Notes: generated from the letters alone by a model not told the origin. A DNA stretch of 64,000 nt from Anderseniella sp. Alg231-50 (GCF_900149695.1 NZ_LT703003.1:1984001-2048000); one strand, 5' to 3'. Positions 8,881 through 17,790 are shown, counted from the stretch's first letter. Program-made: numbers and translations.

Positions 8881-8910
8881 AAAAAACCCCCGGCAGAGCC
8901 TCGCCGGGGG
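8881..8910 (-). terminator. Intrinsic terminator of ctrA
   Basis: On the minus strand, about 60 bp past the ctrA stop, CCCCCGGC (pairing 8903-8910 with 8887-8894) forms an 8-bp all-G/C stem with an 8-base loop. A run of six T (8886-8881) follows immediately. This is a textbook rho-independent terminator. Confidence 0.88.
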
Positions 8911-8972
8911 TGTTCTGGTGCCGTCATGGTGCACATGGCACCCTTCAGGTCCGCACTCGGTTTTCGGTGCTG

Positions 8973-9662
8973 TCAGGCGGCAACGTCTTCAGTTTCGCGC
9001 AGTACATAACCGCGACCCCAAACCGTTTCGATGAAGTTCTGGCCATCTGCTGCTGCAGCCAGTTTCTTGCGCAGCTTGCAGATGAACACGTCAATGATCT
9101 TGAGTTCCGGCTCGTCCATGCCGCCATAAAGATGGTTCAGGAACATTTCCTTGGTCAGCGTAGTGCCCTTGCGCAGACTCAGCAGTTCCAGCATCTGGTA
9201 TTCCTTGCCGGTCAGATGCACGCGCTGGCCACCGACTTCCACAGTCTTGGTATCCAGGTTGACCTGCAGCTCGCCGGTGATGATGACCGACTGCGAATGG
9301 CCTTTCGAACGTCGTACAACTGCATGGATGCGGGCAACCAGTTCGTCCTTGTGGAACGGCTTGGTCATGTAGTCGTCCGCGCCGAAGCCGAGACCGCGTA
9401 CCTTGTCCTCGATGCCGGCCATGCCGGACAATATCAGGATCGGTGTGTTGATTTTCGCCACCCGCAACGTCTTGAGCACGTCATAGCCGCTCATGTCGGG
9501 CAGGTTGAGATCGAGAAGGATAATATCGTAATCGTAAAGCTTGCCGAGATCGACGCCTTCTTCACCCAAGTCCGTAGTGTAACAGTTAAAGCCGTCCGAC
9601 TTGAGCATCAGCTCGATGCTCTGCGCTGTTGCAGAGTCGTCTTCAATCAACAGAACTCTCAT
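8973..9662 (-). CDS. ctrA: Cell-cycle response regulator CtrA
   Basis: CtrA is the OmpR-type master regulator of alphaproteobacterial cell cycle, polarity and motility. The receiver domain occupies residues 1-120 with acidic pocket EDD (7-9), phosphoacceptor Asp51 ([13 protein letters not shown]) and Lys in [13 protein letters not shown]. The winged-helix DNA-binding domain follows ([40 protein letters not shown]). The start MRVLLIEDD at 9662 is the one conserved in the family, giving 229 residues; the frame opens 10 codons earlier. CtrA is phosphorylated through ChpT, encoded nearby, and repressed in activity by SciP, also nearby. A TTAACCAT-type site in its upstream region suggests autoregulation. 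Confidence 0.97.
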   Translation of the reverse strand: MRVLLIEDDSATAQSIELMLKSDGFNCYTTDLGEEGVDLGKLYDYDIILLDLNLPDMSGYDVLKTLRVAKINTPILILSGMAGIEDKVRGLGFGADDYMTKPFHKDELVARIHAVVRRSKGHSQSVIITGELQVNLDTKTVEVGGQRVHLTGKEYQMLELLSLRKGTTLTKEMFLNHLYGGMDEPELKIIDVFICKLRKKLAAAADGQNFIETVWGRGYVLRETEDVAA

Positions 9663-10113
9663 CCGTAACCCCTTAGTATGCTTGTCCCGCACCGGGCGAC
9701 GGCCCTGTGGAACTTTCCGCCTGAATTAGTTGGCCATCGTGACCAGATCAAAACGCCTGATTAACTCTATGGTCACGATAAACGCCAAATGGTTAACAAA
9801 ACCTAATTCCCTCAAAAATTAGAACCGGTTGGGTTCATTTGTTCAGACTGCTTGTCACTTTTTCAGCTCGCCGTCGCTGATTTTGCGGATTGCATATTCA
9901 TAAAGGCCGAATTCTCAAAAAGCCGTAGTCGGAATCAAAAAACCAGGCACGGTGTTTTCGTTTACCGCCCCTTAAGCCTGATCGTTCATCATACTCGTGA
10001 TAACTGGATGAACCGACGCTAGTTGATTCGATTGAATCTGGCCAGCGGAGGTTTCTCAAATACTGGTTCTTCTGGTTGATTTTGTTTGTTGCGTTTAGTG
10101 AGTGAGGCATTCC
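9663..10113. promoter_or_regulatory. ctrA/fliJ divergent regulatory region with CtrA-type box
   Basis: This 451-bp gene-free region separates ctrA (minus) from the fliJ-type gene (plus). ATGGTTAA at 9789-9796 is the exact reverse complement of the CtrA half-site TTAACCAT known from Caulobacter. A further TTAA lies at 9761-9764. GATTC and GAATC near 10024-10036 are GANTC sites, the target of the cell-cycle methylase CcrM, which controls ctrA promoter 1 in Caulobacter. The sites are seen directly; their function is inference. Confidence 0.55.
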
Positions 10114-10512
10114 ATGCGGTCTAAAGACACGCTTTTGCGCCTGCATCGTTTCCACGTTGAGGAGAAACGGCGCCAGGTTGGCGATATAGAAATGATGATG
10201 GCGGACTTTCGCCGCAAGCAGGACGATCTGGACCAGCAGATTGCTTATGAAGAGCAAAAGACCGGTGTCAGCGATCCGGCAAATTTCAATTATTCAATGA
10301 CTGCCAAGTCAATTCGCAAGCGGCGGGAAAACCTGCTGGCAACGATAGACGATCTGCAGGCACAGCTTGACCGGGCCAATGAAGCGGTTGCGGAAGAAGA
10401 ATCGGAACTTCGCAAGGTCGAGCTGCTGGCGGAAAAAGATGCAAGTCACCGCAACGACATCAAGATGATCGGCCGCCCGGCAGACAATACTGCCAGCCGC
10501 ACGAAGCACTAG
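10114..10512 (+). CDS. fliJ: FliJ-family flagellar export chaperone-like protein
   Basis: The 132-residue protein is almost wholly helical and charged, starting RSKDTLLRLHRFHVEEKRRQ and continuing with the family-like block DPANFNYSMTAKSIRKRREN. FliJ works in the cytoplasm with the FliI ATPase and FlhA during flagellar protein export. This short alphaproteobacterial type lies next to ctrA in many Hyphomicrobiales, which agrees with the location here. ATG 10114 is preceded by GAGG at six bases; an in-frame start four codons earlier is less likely. The stop codon lies inside the left arm of a long palindrome. No other flagellar genes are in the window. Confidence 0.8.
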   Translation: MRSKDTLLRLHRFHVEEKRRQVGDIEMMMADFRRKQDDLDQQIAYEEQKTGVSDPANFNYSMTAKSIRKRRENLLATIDDLQAQLDRANEAVAEEESELRKVELLAEKDASHRNDIKMIGRPADNTASRTKH

Positions 10513-10551
10513 AGCAACATGGGTTCACTTGAACCCATAAAGTTGCTCTAG
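10509..10551. repeat. Nested palindrome overlapping the fliJ stop codon
   Basis: The outer arms are CTAGAGCAAC (10509-10518) and GTTGCTCTAG (10542-10551). The inner arms are ATGGGTTCA (519-527 of that block) and TGAACCCAT (530-538). The fliJ stop TAG lies within the left outer arm. It can fold into a nearly continuous hairpin in RNA. It has the look of the AGAGC-flanked intergenic palindromes common in Hyphomicrobiales genomes, and might slow the ribosome or protect the 3' end of the fliJ mRNA. Confidence 0.65.
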
Positions 10552-10563
10552 CACTCTGAAAGC

Positions 10564-10611
10564 GATCAGTTTTATGATTTTTGATTGATTCAATCAAAAA
10601 TCATACTGATC
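10564..10611. repeat. Palindromic repeat related to the one at 1101
   Basis: ATGATTTTTGATTGA (10574-10588) and its exact reverse complement (10590-10604) flank one central base, giving a 31-bp palindrome. It is itself bracketed by GATCAGT (10564-10570) and ACTGATC (10605-10611). The core ATGATTTTTG is shared with the inverted repeat at 1101-1135. It lies between the 3' ends of fliJ and the convergent sulfotransferase-like gene. Confidence 0.7.
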
Positions 10612-10702
10612 TAGTTCCAGGTTATGGCGGGGTCAGCCCGCCTCAAGGTTCAACATCGACGGCCCCGGTTCACACGGTTTTGTGTGCCGGGGCTGTTGTA
10701 GT

Positions 10703-11428
10703 CTATGTAACCAGACAGTGGGGGCGCAGTTTGTCGTATATCGGCCGCGCCAGGTCGGCGATGCGGGCCAGATCCGCGCCGAGTGCCGGATAATCGGTTT
10801 TCGGATCAGCAAAGCCCGACGACTTCCATGCAGCGTTGTACCAGTGTTTTGCCCACACGCCGTCATAGGGCTTGGGACCGGGCGTCCATGACAGCATCGC
10901 CGGCTCAAACGGAATGCCGATTTTGTCACACAGGGTTCGCAGGCTGCCGGCCGGGTTGGAAAGGACATCCTCGCAGTCGATGACTGGTGGCGCTTCACCG
11001 AGTTTGTCCGCCACCATGTTGAACAGGTCCAGCTGACGCTCGAACCCGATATCGGCGAGCGTGACCTCCTCGCGTTTGGCCGAATAACTTGCGAGAACCC
11101 GTTCAGGGCTGCGGATCAGGAAGACATTTGAAAGCGGCAGGCACCAGCGCCAGTCCTGACCGGGCAGCATGTGATGGGTCATATGCTTTTGATAAAATAC
11201 CGGTGTTGCCGCACCAGGTTTTGCCAGGCACATGTCCACGACGGCTTCATAACCGGTTTCACCGGCGGCAATTATCTCTTCGCCGACGGGATGGCTGATG
11301 CCGCTCGCCGCCAGATAATGCGCGTAGAAAGGTTCATCCCAAACCCTGCAATCCGCGCGACTGGCGAACGAATACATCATCGCGGTGGAAATGTTGCGCG
11401 GGCCTGACCACATGGCGATAGTTGTCAT
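10703..11428 (-). CDS. Sulfotransferase-family protein
   Basis: The 241-residue protein starts with the nucleotide-binding loop MWSGPRNISTAMMYSFASR, where sulfotransferases hold the 5'-phosphosulfate of PAPS. The second part has FLIRSPERVLASY, the typical 3'-phosphate-binding strand and helix (R-x-P/D-x-x-x-x-x-S-x). The acceptor cannot be deduced; this group is often labelled sulfotransferase-like or found in amino-acid contexts. It stands alone, convergent with fliJ across the palindrome-rich gap. Confidence 0.8.
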   Translation of the reverse strand: MTTIAMWSGPRNISTAMMYSFASRADCRVWDEPFYAHYLAASGISHPVGEEIIAAGETGYEAVVDMCLAKPGAATPVFYQKHMTHHMLPGQDWRWCLPLSNVFLIRSPERVLASYSAKREEVTLADIGFERQLDLFNMVADKLGEAPPVIDCEDVLSNPAGSLRTLCDKIGIPFEPAMLSWTPGPKPYDGVWAKHWYNAAWKSSGFADPKTDYPALGADLARIADLARPIYDKLRPHCLVT

Positions 11429-11538
11429 CGGTTCGTGACCTTGTTGAAGACCGGTGATGGAGGGCGCAATCCGGGTGCGGAGCTCACAACTTCACACATG
11501 TCCGCACGAACCCCTGTTCTGAACCCGTTGCCCGGTTT

Positions 11539-12135
11539 CTAGCTGGTGACTTTTTTCATGGCGTTTCTGACGGCCTTGTCGTCCGGCGCCAGTTCTGCGG
11601 CGCGAAACAACAGCTCGGCAGCCTTTGTCTTGTGTCCGATATCCATGTGGCACAGGGCCTGCGCCTTGATGAGTTCCACATTGTCGGGCTGCTGGGCGGC
11701 AAGTTCGTCAAAGATCTTCAGTGCTTCGTCTGCCCTGCCAAGTTTGCCGAGACCACGGCCCTTGTGGAAGCGTGCCTGGGAATTGTCCGGGTCAAGATGC
11801 AGAGCGCCTTCCAGTGCCTTGAGGCCGGCAGCGGGCTGTCCGGCTGATATCTGCAGGCTGCCCAGGTTCACCAGCGCCAGCAGGTTTTCCGAATCCAGCA
11901 GCAGGCACTCTGCATAGGCGCGTTCGGCCTCCTGCGCCTTGCCCTGGTTGTGCAGAGTGACGGCCAGCATCAGCCGCAGGTCCGGGTTCTTGGGCCGCAG
12001 TTCAACAGCGCGGCGTGCGAGGTTTAAAGCAGCCTCGGGTGTCTTGGACGCGTGCAGCTGCTTCATCAGGTTTTCGATTTCCTGCGAGCCGGCACGGGTG
12101 CCGACGCCGGACATTGAGAGTTTGTCGGATTTCAT
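11539..12135 (-). CDS. Tetratricopeptide-repeat protein
   Basis: The 198-residue protein consists of about four to five consecutive TPR units after a short N-terminal tail. Units are readable as AALNLARRAVELRPKNPDLR, AYAECLLLDSENLLALVNLG, KALEGALHLDPDNSQARFHK and KIFDELAAQQPDNVELIKAQ, each with the A/L/Y and P residues of the TPR consensus. No signal peptide is seen, so it is probably a cytoplasmic scaffold. Partner and function are unknown. Confidence 0.85.
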   Translation of the reverse strand: MKSDKLSMSGVGTRAGSQEIENLMKQLHASKTPEAALNLARRAVELRPKNPDLRLMLAVTLHNQGKAQEAERAYAECLLLDSENLLALVNLGSLQISAGQPAAGLKALEGALHLDPDNSQARFHKGRGLGKLGRADEALKIFDELAAQQPDNVELIKAQALCHMDIGHKTKAAELLFRAAELAPDDKAVRNAMKKVTS

Positions 12136-12435
12136 GGGTCATTCGTTCCTGCGAAAATTGCAGGTGAACCTAGAGCCTTTCCGACCTAAATAGAAGGGTT
12201 TGATGGAGAAAATCAGCTCACTCCGCCAGGCACAGTATGAAGCGCGATATGGGGGCATCGGACAAGCTTTGCGACGCTGCCGATGGGCCCACCGAAGGCC
12301 GGTTTTCTGCGCCCACTGAACAGTGTTACGCCTGCAAGACGTCATATGGCTGAAATGACAGTGGCGCGGCAGCCCCGTTTCGGGAAGCTGCCACGCCACC
12401 AAGCCTTAACCTCTAATCTGCCGAAGCAGGGACTA
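12136..12435. other. Intergenic region with strong hairpin 3' of sciP
   Basis: This 300-bp stretch has no convincing gene. A hairpin with 13-bp arms (12361-12373 and 12387-12399, one mismatch, GTGGCG...CGCCAC) lies downstream of sciP on the minus strand. It is not followed by a U-run but may define the sciP mRNA end. The left part should contain the promoter of the TPR gene. Confidence 0.45.
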
Positions 12436-12729
12436 TCAGTTTACGCGATAGTCCTGAATGCGTGTTGTACGCAGACCCGCAAGACCATGCCGGTCGATAG
12501 AACGCTGCCAGCTGAGGTATTCCTCAACCGTCAGTTTATATCGCCCGCATGCTTCTTCGAGGCTGAGCAACCCACCGCGAACGGCGGCGACAACTTCTGC
12601 CTTGCGACGGATCACCCAACGATGGGTGCCCGGCGGCGGCAAATCAGCAATCGTAAGAGGACTGCCATCTGGACCGATGACGTAATTTATACGGGAACGC
12701 AACTGACCTGAATTACTCACTAACTTCAC
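12436..12729 (-). CDS. sciP: CtrA inhibitor SciP (DUF1153)
   Basis: SciP is a small helix-turn-helix protein that binds CtrA on promoter DNA and blocks recruitment of RNA polymerase in Caulobacter. The 97-residue product carries the nearly invariant DUF1153 core: YVIGPDGSPLTIADLPPPG, RWVIRRKAEVVAAVRGGLLS, LEEACGRYKLTVEEYLSWQR and DRHGLAGLRTTRIQDYR. It is divergent from mnmA with 267 bp between them. Its presence 3 kb from ctrA and 5 kb from chpT is notable. Confidence 0.93.
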   Translation of the reverse strand: MKLVSNSGQLRSRINYVIGPDGSPLTIADLPPPGTHRWVIRRKAEVVAAVRGGLLSLEEACGRYKLTVEEYLSWQRSIDRHGLAGLRTTRIQDYRVN

Positions 12730-12996
12730 CTGATACGCTGGTACTAACTGGAGATCAATTTACCGGGTTGGCGTTTATAAAGGTCTAATCAGATACGAAC
12801 AATTGGCAAACAAACCGGCGGAACTGGATCAAAACGGTACAGTCCGACTGAAACACCGTGTGCTTACGGACAAAAAGAAAACTGTTGCAGCCAGGTACGC
12901 GCTGACCATATCTAGTGTCTTGACCAAAGGGTCCTGACCTGCGCCTTTCACAGGCGTGCAGCACGTCAGGCCTGCCCAGTCGACCATCGAGGCATT

Positions 12997-14166
12997 ATGA
13001 ATATCGACGGAGCGATAATTGAACGAGTGCGCGACGCCATCGGGCTTGATCCGGATGGTGGACGCACGCTTGTGGTTGCGGCCATGTCGGGCGGTGTGGA
13101 CTCAACGGTTGTGGCCGGGCTTTTGAAGGCGGCAGGCTACGGTGTGGCCGGCATTACGCTGCAGCTGTACGATCATGGCGAAGCGGTGCGCCGAAAAGGT
13201 GCCTGTTGTGCAGGCCAGGATATTCATGATGCCCGCAAGGCGGCCGCAGCGCTTGATATCCCGCACTATGTCCTGGATTTCGAAAACCGCTTCAGGGACG
13301 CCGTGATCGAGGAGTTTGCCGATGCCTATGTGCGTGGCGAAACGCCGATCCCGTGTGTTACCTGCAACCAGACGGTCAAGTTTGCCGACCTGTTGACGCG
13401 TGCCCGGGCGCTGGGCGCTGCGTGCCTGGCCACCGGTCACTATATAAGGTCGGTCGCCCGTGATGACGGAACCGGTGCGCGTGATCTCAGGACCCCGGAA
13501 GACATGGGCCGTGACCAGAGTTACTTCCTGTTTCAGACGACACAGGCCCAGGCCGACTACCTGCGCTTTCCGCTGGGGTCGTTCACCAAGGACGAAACCC
13601 GTGACATGGCGCGCGCCATGGGGCTTTCAATCGCCGACAAGCCGGACAGCCAGGACATCTGCTTCGTGCCGGACGGCAATTATGTGTCTGTCATCGAGCG
13701 GTTGCGGCCGGAAGCCGGTGAGCCTGGCGATATCGTGCATGAAGACGGCCGCGTGCTTGGCCGCCATGACGGCATAATTCATTTCACCATCGGGCAGCGT
13801 CGCGGCATCGGCGTGGCGGCCAGTGAACCGTTGTATGTGACCGGCCTTGAGCCGGCGGCGGCACGGGTAATTGTCGGCCCGAAAGACGCGCTGGCCCGGC
13901 GGGTCATCAGGCTTCGCGACGTAAACTGGCTTGGATCGACCGGTTCACACGGCCAGGTCAGGTCGGAGAATGTGTTCGTCAAGATACGCTCCACCAGGCC
14001 GGCCGTGGCGGCCCGTCTCGTTGCAGGCGAAGCAGATGAAGTCCAGGTGGTGCTCGATGAACCGGATTTTGGCATTTCCCCCGGCCAGGCCTGTGTATTC
14101 TACGAAGCGCAGGGGCAGGGGTCCCGGGTGCTGGGCGGCGGCTATATTGCGGGCACACTTCGATAG
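12997..14166 (+). CDS. mnmA: tRNA 2-thiouridine(34) synthase MnmA
   Basis: MnmA thiolates U34 of tRNA-Lys, tRNA-Glu and tRNA-Gln using ATP and sulfur from a persulfide relay. The PP-loop SGGVDS lies at residues 31-36. The catalytic cysteine pair is the one in [11 protein letters not shown] (Cys123 aligns with the family nucleophile) and the one in [11 protein letters not shown]. The central domain and C-terminal beta-barrel follow ([21 protein letters not shown]). The 389 residues are the usual length. It stands divergent from sciP and is followed 86 bp later by pcs. Confidence 0.97.
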   Translation: MNIDGAIIERVRDAIGLDPDGGRTLVVAAMSGGVDSTVVAGLLKAAGYGVAGITLQLYDHGEAVRRKGACCAGQDIHDARKAAAALDIPHYVLDFENRFRDAVIEEFADAYVRGETPIPCVTCNQTVKFADLLTRARALGAACLATGHYIRSVARDDGTGARDLRTPEDMGRDQSYFLFQTTQAQADYLRFPLGSFTKDETRDMARAMGLSIADKPDSQDICFVPDGNYVSVIERLRPEAGEPGDIVHEDGRVLGRHDGIIHFTIGQRRGIGVAASEPLYVTGLEPAAARVIVGPKDALARRVIRLRDVNWLGSTGSHGQVRSENVFVKIRSTRPAVAARLVAGEADEVQVVLDEPDFGISPGQACVFYEAQGQGSRVLGGGYIAGTLR

Positions 14167-14252
14167 TAGTGTCGCGGGCCGGCATGGCCAGCTTGTGGTC
14201 GAGCGGCGTGCCGACTAGTGACATTTGACCGAATATATGACATCCCGGTTCC

Positions 14253-15005
14253 ATGAGTGACAAAAGTGATCACAAGGATTTGCCCAAGAAGGATGTGGCT
14301 GCCGCCTGGGCGGTGCATGCCTTTACCGCATCCGGCATTGTGCTGGGCTTTCTGGCGCTGGTTGCCATCCTGGAAGGTGACCGCATAGCTGCTTTCCTGT
14401 GGCTGGGGCTGGCCCTGTTCGTCGACGGAATTGACGGCACCCTTGCCCGGCGCGCCCGGGTCAGCGAGGTGACGCCGCAGTTCGACGGGGCGACACTGGA
14501 CAATGTGATTGATTATTTCACCTATGTCGTGGTGCCGGCGATGATGGTGTACTGGTTCGACCTGGTGCCGGCAGGCTGGGAAACCGCCACGGCGGCCGGT
14601 ATCATGGCGGTGTCCCTATACACCTTTGCCAATGCCGGCATGAAGACGTCTGATTATTATTTTGCCGGTTTTCCGGCGTTGTGGAACCTGGTGGTGCTGT
14701 ATTTTCACATCATGCAGACCGATCCGTGGGTCAACCTGACGGTGATCGCCATATGTGGCGTGCTGACCTTCGTGCCGTGGAAGTACGTGCATCCGTTGCG
14801 GGTTCGGGACTGGCGCGCGGTCACCATTCCGATGACGGTGCTGTGGGGTGGTACGACGCTGCGGCTGCTGATTGTGTCCAAGGATGACACGGCGCTGAAC
14901 GCATCGCCGATTATTTTCTGGCTGTGGGTGGCCGCGTCGACGTATTTCCTGGTGATCTGCATCGTGCGGTCACTGCGCCCTGAAGCCGATGAGGCCGAGG
15001 AATAG
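14253..15005 (+). CDS. pcs: Phosphatidylcholine synthase Pcs
   Basis: Pcs joins CDP-diacylglycerol and choline to give phosphatidylcholine and CMP in one step, in the inner membrane. The CDP-alcohol phosphotransferase motif is DGIDGTLARRARVSEV followed by FDGATLDNVID (D-G-x2-A-R-x-n-G-x3-D-x3-D, about residues 52-82). Around it lie about eight membrane segments, and the 250-residue length matches Pcs rather than PssA or PgsA. Pcs is typical of plant- and animal-associated alphaproteobacteria and some marine ones, and shows that this organism can use external choline for membranes. Confidence 0.92.
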   Translation: MSDKSDHKDLPKKDVAAAWAVHAFTASGIVLGFLALVAILEGDRIAAFLWLGLALFVDGIDGTLARRARVSEVTPQFDGATLDNVIDYFTYVVVPAMMVYWFDLVPAGWETATAAGIMAVSLYTFANAGMKTSDYYFAGFPALWNLVVLYFHIMQTDPWVNLTVIAICGVLTFVPWKYVHPLRVRDWRAVTIPMTVLWGGTTLRLLIVSKDDTALNASPIIFWLWVAASTYFLVICIVRSLRPEADEAEE

Positions 15006-15166
15006 GCACAGTGTTGGCCGGCATTGTGTGACCAGTGCTTGACTTGGATGGCCGGAGCCTATTATACCGCGCATGTCCTTGCCGGAGGCCATTGTTTTTC
15101 TGTCTCCGGCACCGGTTCAAAAACCTTGCAGATCAGATGTTTTTGCACAAGGAACCGGTATATTGG

Positions 15167-15243
15167 GGCGGGGTAGCTCAGGTGGTTAGAGCAGCGGAAT
15201 CATAATCCGCGTGTCGGGGGTTCAAGTCCCTCTCCCGCTACCA
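15167..15243 (+). tRNA. tRNA-Met (anticodon CAT), elongator type
   Basis: The 77-nt sequence folds as a cloverleaf: acceptor 5' GGCGGGG, TA, D-arm GCTC...GAGC, and anticodon stem GCGGA/TCCGC with loop ATCATAA giving anticodon CAT. The T-arm has GGGGG-TTCAAGT-CCCTC, and the 3' end TCCCGCT-A-CCA is encoded. The acceptor and D-arm are those of an elongator and not an initiator tRNA (no unpaired 1:72 with CGCGGG start). The last 17 bases form part of the island attachment site, so integration has left the tRNA intact. Confidence 0.95.
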
Positions 15244-15250
15244 AATTTTC
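15227..15250 (+). repeat. Left attachment site (attL) of the genomic island
   Basis: The 24 bases from the T-arm to just past the CCA (TCCCTCTCCCGCTACCA plus AATTTTC, shown in two parts) occur again exactly at 34053-34076. The integrase gene begins 86 bp downstream. A direct repeat of a tRNA 3' end next to a tyrosine integrase is the usual product of site-specific integration. Confidence 0.9.
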
Positions 15251-15307
15251 CTAAGTGTTTGTTTGGCAATCAAAACGTTGATTTAGAACGTCTTTTTTCG
15301 TGCTGCT

Positions 15308-15330
15308 GGTACCATTTTGTGGTACTAATT
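15308..15330. repeat. GGTACCATTT/GGTACT motif near left end, possible arm site
   Basis: GGTACCATTTTGTGGTACT, followed by AATT, lies 6 bp before the integrase start codon and is partly palindromic (GGTACC; GTACC...GGTAC). A close relative, GGTACCATTTGGTACT, lies at 33982-33997, about 55 bp inside the right attachment site. Paired repeats at both ends of an element suggest binding sites for the integrase arm domain or an excisionase; this is inference. Confidence 0.5.
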
Positions 15331-15335
15331 GAGGT

Positions 15336-17174
15336 ATGGAAGACGTGCCAAAATTACGTTATCTGACAGGTTCAGGGCCAACTGCAAAGTTTAAGCGTGC
15401 AGTGCCAAAACATCTGCGAAAATTTGTTGAAAAAACTGCTTGGGTTGAGCGAGTTTCAAATTTGTCCAGCGCTGAATTGAAGCGTCGAGCTCCCTTATTT
15501 GCAGTGGAGACCAATCAACAGATCGATGTTTTGGAACGGCGTTTGGCAAAGGCTGCGAGTGAAAGTTCCACACCTACCATTTCCGATGACTGGGACCTAT
15601 CTGATAATCAAGCTCGGGAGCTTGCAGTTGGGTATTTTGGTTCTCGTCAAGATGAGATGTTGAGTTCATCTTTTTACGTTGTTGATGAAGATGAAGAGGC
15701 ATTCGACGACATTGCCCTTGATGTTGCTGCTGAACTTCGTGAAGCAGAGCTGAACAAGTCCGGAGAGTGGCGATACGCTGAGGCCGCAGCGTTGAGAATA
15801 ATGCACGAAGCCGGGCTTCTGGATGCATTGCCAGAACGACGAAGTAAAGATTATCGAGAACTCTCAAAATTCTGGGTATCAAAACCCGGCTTCCGGAAAC
15901 TCAGCGACTATCTTGCACGTGCGGATGTCGAGTTGGCGCAGCGTCGACTGACATCTTTAGTAAATGGTAGTATCGCGCCGATTTCTGACGAGCTGTTTGA
16001 CGGATATTTAGAACAGCAGCGAAAATCGTCACCACCAACATCCACAACCTTGAAACAACTGGTTGATGAATTCATTGAATATCAAGGACACGGAGTAACT
16101 CGTTCTAGGCGGGATCAGTATGTCATTCCGGGCAGAGCGATATCGGAGTGTCTCGGCCCAACTCGTAACATTAGTGAGCTTAAGCCCAATGACTTCAAAT
16201 CGGTTTTGGAATTGTTGCCACGGATACCGGCCTACGTAACAAGGCACTACAAAAACTGTTCACTGGAGCAGGCATCAGTGGCCTTTGAAAAGGAAAATGG
16301 TGAGCCTGCCAATCGACATAAAGAAGCTCGAAAACACCTTCAGGTCATTAAGCAGATGTTTGAATTTGCCGCTGACCAAAGTTGGATAGAAACTTCACCA
16401 GTCGAGCGATTGAAGCTCAAAAGGTCGCCTGCAAGGCAGTCCAAATCTGCCGCATCGCGTGAGACTTATGAGCCGTACGACATAGAGGACTTAAGAATGC
16501 TCTTCAGTACGCCGTTGTATTGCGGTTGCTTGAATGACGGAAACGGCGTGAACAGGCCCGGCGACCAGATCATCCGACGAGCCAGGTACTGGGCACCTAT
16601 CATCTCACTGTTCACCGGAATGAGGTTGAACGAAATACTCCAACTTGAAACCGCAGATGTTCGAAACCAAGAGGAAGGAATTTGGTACATCAGTGTGAAC
16701 GATGAAATTGTGGGTGCTTATGAGCAGGGTACTTACAACAAGCGGTTGAAGACGGACAACTCTCACAGAGATATACCAGTTCATCCGTTCCTTTTGCAGA
16801 TAGGGTTTCAAAAATGGGTAGCAAGGCGGCCTGTTGACGGACGATTGTTCCCGGAAGCGGTTTTAGGCGGTGCCGAAAAACTATCAGATAATTTCTCCAA
16901 GAAGTATCGATCCTTTGCGAAGGCCGCAGGTGTGTACGTCCCTAGGCGAAAGGTGTTTCATAGCTTCAGGAACACATTCAATGACGAACTGCGAAGGGTT
17001 GGTGTGTCCGGTGAAATACGTGAAGCACTGAATGGCTGGCAGCCGCAACGTGCGATGGACGCGAAGTACGGTCGAGGTTTCCCGATGACGATGCTCTACA
17101 AAGAGATTGTAAAAGTTACATACGATGGCTCGGATCTTGACCATCTCGTGGACCATCATCTGTTATTGGACTAG
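15336..17174 (+). CDS. Tyrosine-family site-specific integrase of the island
   Basis: The 612-residue phage-type integrase has an N-terminal arm domain with the YLTGSGPTAKFKRAVPKHLR pattern typical of DUF6538-type integrases, and a long central region. A core-binding domain follows (TTLKQLVDEFIEYQGHGVTR). Catalytic residues are readable: Arg in SLFTGMRLNEILQLE, Lys in RLKTDNSHRDIPVHP, the H-x-x-R box in HSFRNTFNDELRR, a Trp in the second His position (LNGWQPQ) and the tyrosine nucleophile in DAKYGRG. It lies directly beside tRNA-Met and attL. It should integrate and, with a directionality factor, excise the element. Confidence 0.95.
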   Translation: MEDVPKLRYLTGSGPTAKFKRAVPKHLRKFVEKTAWVERVSNLSSAELKRRAPLFAVETNQQIDVLERRLAKAASESSTPTISDDWDLSDNQARELAVGYFGSRQDEMLSSSFYVVDEDEEAFDDIALDVAAELREAELNKSGEWRYAEAAALRIMHEAGLLDALPERRSKDYRELSKFWVSKPGFRKLSDYLARADVELAQRRLTSLVNGSIAPISDELFDGYLEQQRKSSPPTSTTLKQLVDEFIEYQGHGVTRSRRDQYVIPGRAISECLGPTRNISELKPNDFKSVLELLPRIPAYVTRHYKNCSLEQASVAFEKENGEPANRHKEARKHLQVIKQMFEFAADQSWIETSPVERLKLKRSPARQSKSAASRETYEPYDIEDLRMLFSTPLYCGCLNDGNGVNRPGDQIIRRARYWAPIISLFTGMRLNEILQLETADVRNQEEGIWYISVNDEIVGAYEQGTYNKRLKTDNSHRDIPVHPFLLQIGFQKWVARRPVDGRLFPEAVLGGAEKLSDNFSKKYRSFAKAAGVYVPRRKVFHSFRNTFNDELRRVGVSGEIREALNGWQPQRAMDAKYGRGFPMTMLYKEIVKVTYDGSDLDHLVDHHLLLD

Positions 17175-17343
17175 GAACAAGATCCAATAACCGGGCAGGC
17201 GCGGACGACCGCTCCGAGCCCTTCGCAGACTTAGGGAACTAGGATGCGAGTTGGCGATCCGCCCCAATGCAGCCGTTCGACATCCTTCTATGAAGCGTGC
17301 ATCATGCCTGACATCGAGTTATCCACCCGTCTAGAAACTCTGC

Positions 17344-17643
17344 CTACTCACTCAACAGCCAACCAAACAATCTGCCAAGAAAGTAAAGACTCAGCGTCAG
17401 CGATACAAACAGAAGCAATACCACGACCAATGAGTTTGTGATCGACCGTGGGTCGTCACTGAGCTTCTGGGTACGGCGATCATCCAAGAAGGTGATCAAC
17501 ACTAAAGGAGCTGCGCCGATGGCTGACCAGACCATGCCCTCGCCCAACATTCCCGATAGGACTGCTCCTAGGGGCCAGATACCGTAGAGATAGGTGTTGT
17601 ACGCCATCCAGGCGACGGCGTTTTCAGTGCGATCATCGATCAC
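17344..17643 (-). CDS. Small two-segment membrane protein, unknown
   Basis: The 99-residue open frame has hydrophobic stretches at about 17-54 (LYGIWPLGAVLSGMLGEGMV and WSAIGAAPLVLITFL) and 71-97 (LVVVLLLFVSLTLSLYFLG), separated by a charged loop DDRRTQKLSDDPR. No family is recognised. The start ATG lacks a strong ribosome-binding site, but the amphipathic layout is unlike random translation. It may be cargo of the island. Confidence 0.5.
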   Translation of the reverse strand: MIDDRTENAVAWMAYNTYLYGIWPLGAVLSGMLGEGMVWSAIGAAPLVLITFLDDRRTQKLSDDPRSITNSLVVVLLLFVSLTLSLYFLGRLFGWLLSE

Positions 17644-17670
17644 AATTGATCTGCCCCCAAGTTACCTTGT

Positions 17671-17790
17671 TCACAAATTAGCTCTGTTCATGTTGTGATC
17701 CATCCTGGAACGAGTTGCAAATTCCATCGGTGTGAGCCCATCGAGGCTCGAATGAGAGCATACAATGATCTGCGTGGATGAGTAGCTCAC
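17671..17790 (-). pseudogene. Remnant of IS3-family transposase 3' end
   Basis: Read on the minus strand, the C-terminus SSLDGLTPMEFATRSRMDHN followed by MNRANL and a stop matches the end of IS3-type OrfB transposases (...RPHSSLDGLTP-x-EFA...). Upstream the similarity is broken by frame changes, and the catalytic DDE core is absent. The 469-bp gap between the small membrane gene and the XRE gene (17644-18112) otherwise holds no gene that I can support. Confidence 0.5.
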
